From positions 1-6,881 of the forward strand of contig JAZSNH010000026.1 of NCBI GenBank assembly GCA_045536305.1: a DNA stretch of 6,881 nt, in the 5' to 3' direction. Source of the stretch: JAISGQ01 sp045536305 (GTDB lineage: Bacteria; Bacillota; Clostridia; Oscillospirales; Acutalibacteraceae). Positions 6,535 to 6,881 of this stretch are shown piece after piece (position 1 is the stretch's first letter; each line of letters starts with the position of its first letter). Both the position numbers and the translations under genes were made by a program. Below the pieces are notes generated by a model. The model was not told where the DNA came from. It searched no databases and worked only from the letters and a program-made list of their open reading frames with translations.

Positions 6535-6879
6535 TTATTGACGTTTTTTTAATTCTCTCTCAGCCTGCGGAACCCGTAAGTATGTCGGCAAAAGCTCATT
6601 TGCATCAACAAACCTGTCCGTTTCGCTGTTCTCTGCCGCAGCAGCTACACCATATCCGCTTTGCATTATGACATTTTCAGGTGCAAGCACAAGCTTGCTG
6701 TATGTCATCGTATTGTAACAGATAACCGCACCGTCACCTGCAAGCGTTACAGCTTCATCATATTTCGCAAGTTCTGCATCAAGCTCGAAAACAGAAAGGG
6801 CTCTATCTTCACAAAGCCTGCTTATTTTCCCTTCGGTAAAGCGAAAAATTGCATTATAGACCTGCTGACATCGAGCGTC
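6535..6879 (-). CDS. tsaB: TsaB, tRNA t6A-modification subunit (C-terminal 114 residues, 5' end cut by window)
   Basis: TsaB is the inactive kinase-like partner of TsaD. Together with TsaE they transfer the threonylcarbamoyl group made by TsaC/Sua5 onto A37 of ANN-decoding tRNAs. The frame is open from the right edge to TAA at 6535-6537. It begins DARCQQVYNAIF, matching the DARR.QVY segment of TsaB, which starts the C-terminal half. It ends LLPTYLRVPQAERELKKRQ, the highly recognisable TsaB C-terminus (L.P.YLR.PQAER). The N-terminal half and the start lie beyond the window. The second Arg of the usual DARR is Cys here. The gene is followed after 22 nt by rpiB; tsaE or tsaD could be next to it upstream, but that cannot be seen here. 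Confidence 0.93.
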   Translation of the reverse strand, partial: DARCQQVYNAIFRFTEGKISRLCEDRALSVFELDAELAKYDEAVTLAGDGAVICYNTMTYSKLVLAPENVIMQSGYGVAAAAENSETDRFVDANELLPTYLRVPQAERELKKRQ

Positions 6880-6881
6880 CA

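Noticed and set aside
6489..6671. Plus-strand open frame of 60 codons across the tsaB-rpiB junction
   Set aside because: It overlaps two real minus-strand genes and their spacer, and has no family resemblance.

Overview
The window reads as chromosomal DNA of a low-to-moderate GC Firmicute, most likely a Clostridia member of the Ruminococcus/Oscillospiraceae kind. This is an inference from strong GGAGG ribosome binding sites, consensus sigma-A promoters, separate adjacent secD and secF genes, and an alternative-fold-I aspartate aminotransferase of the PF12897 type. Nearly everything is on the minus strand and is core housekeeping; no mobile element, CRISPR array or defence system is visible.

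Reading the minus strand from the right edge, the window opens with the 3' end of tsaB (tRNA threonylcarbamoyladenosine modification). It is followed 22 nt later by rpiB (pentose phosphate isomerase), by asnS (asparaginyl-tRNA synthetase, ATGA overlap with rpiB), and 15 nt after asnS by an aspartate-aminotransferase-like PLP enzyme. The spacing suggests one transcript whose promoter lies beyond the right edge. A 130-nt gap then carries a perfect TTGACA-17-TATAAT promoter driving secD and secF, which overlap by one base (TAATG) and end in a strong intrinsic terminator. SecD and SecF form the membrane complex that uses the proton motive force to help SecYEG finish protein export.

Beyond the terminator lies an independent single-gene unit: a consensus promoter, tRNA-Arg(ACG) with an encoded CCA end, and its own terminator. 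The left edge holds the last 34 codons of an unidentified plus-strand gene with a classic terminator, so the two transcription directions converge between about 154 and 339. That AT-rich gap carries a perfect 12-bp tandem repeat and a helically spaced series of GTATT words just downstream of the tRNA 3' end.

The less ordinary points are an acidic, repeat-containing insert of about 80 residues in the external part of SecF, an apparent extra segment near the C-terminus of SecD, and the repeat patch beside the tRNA gene. None of these amounts to an obvious new system.
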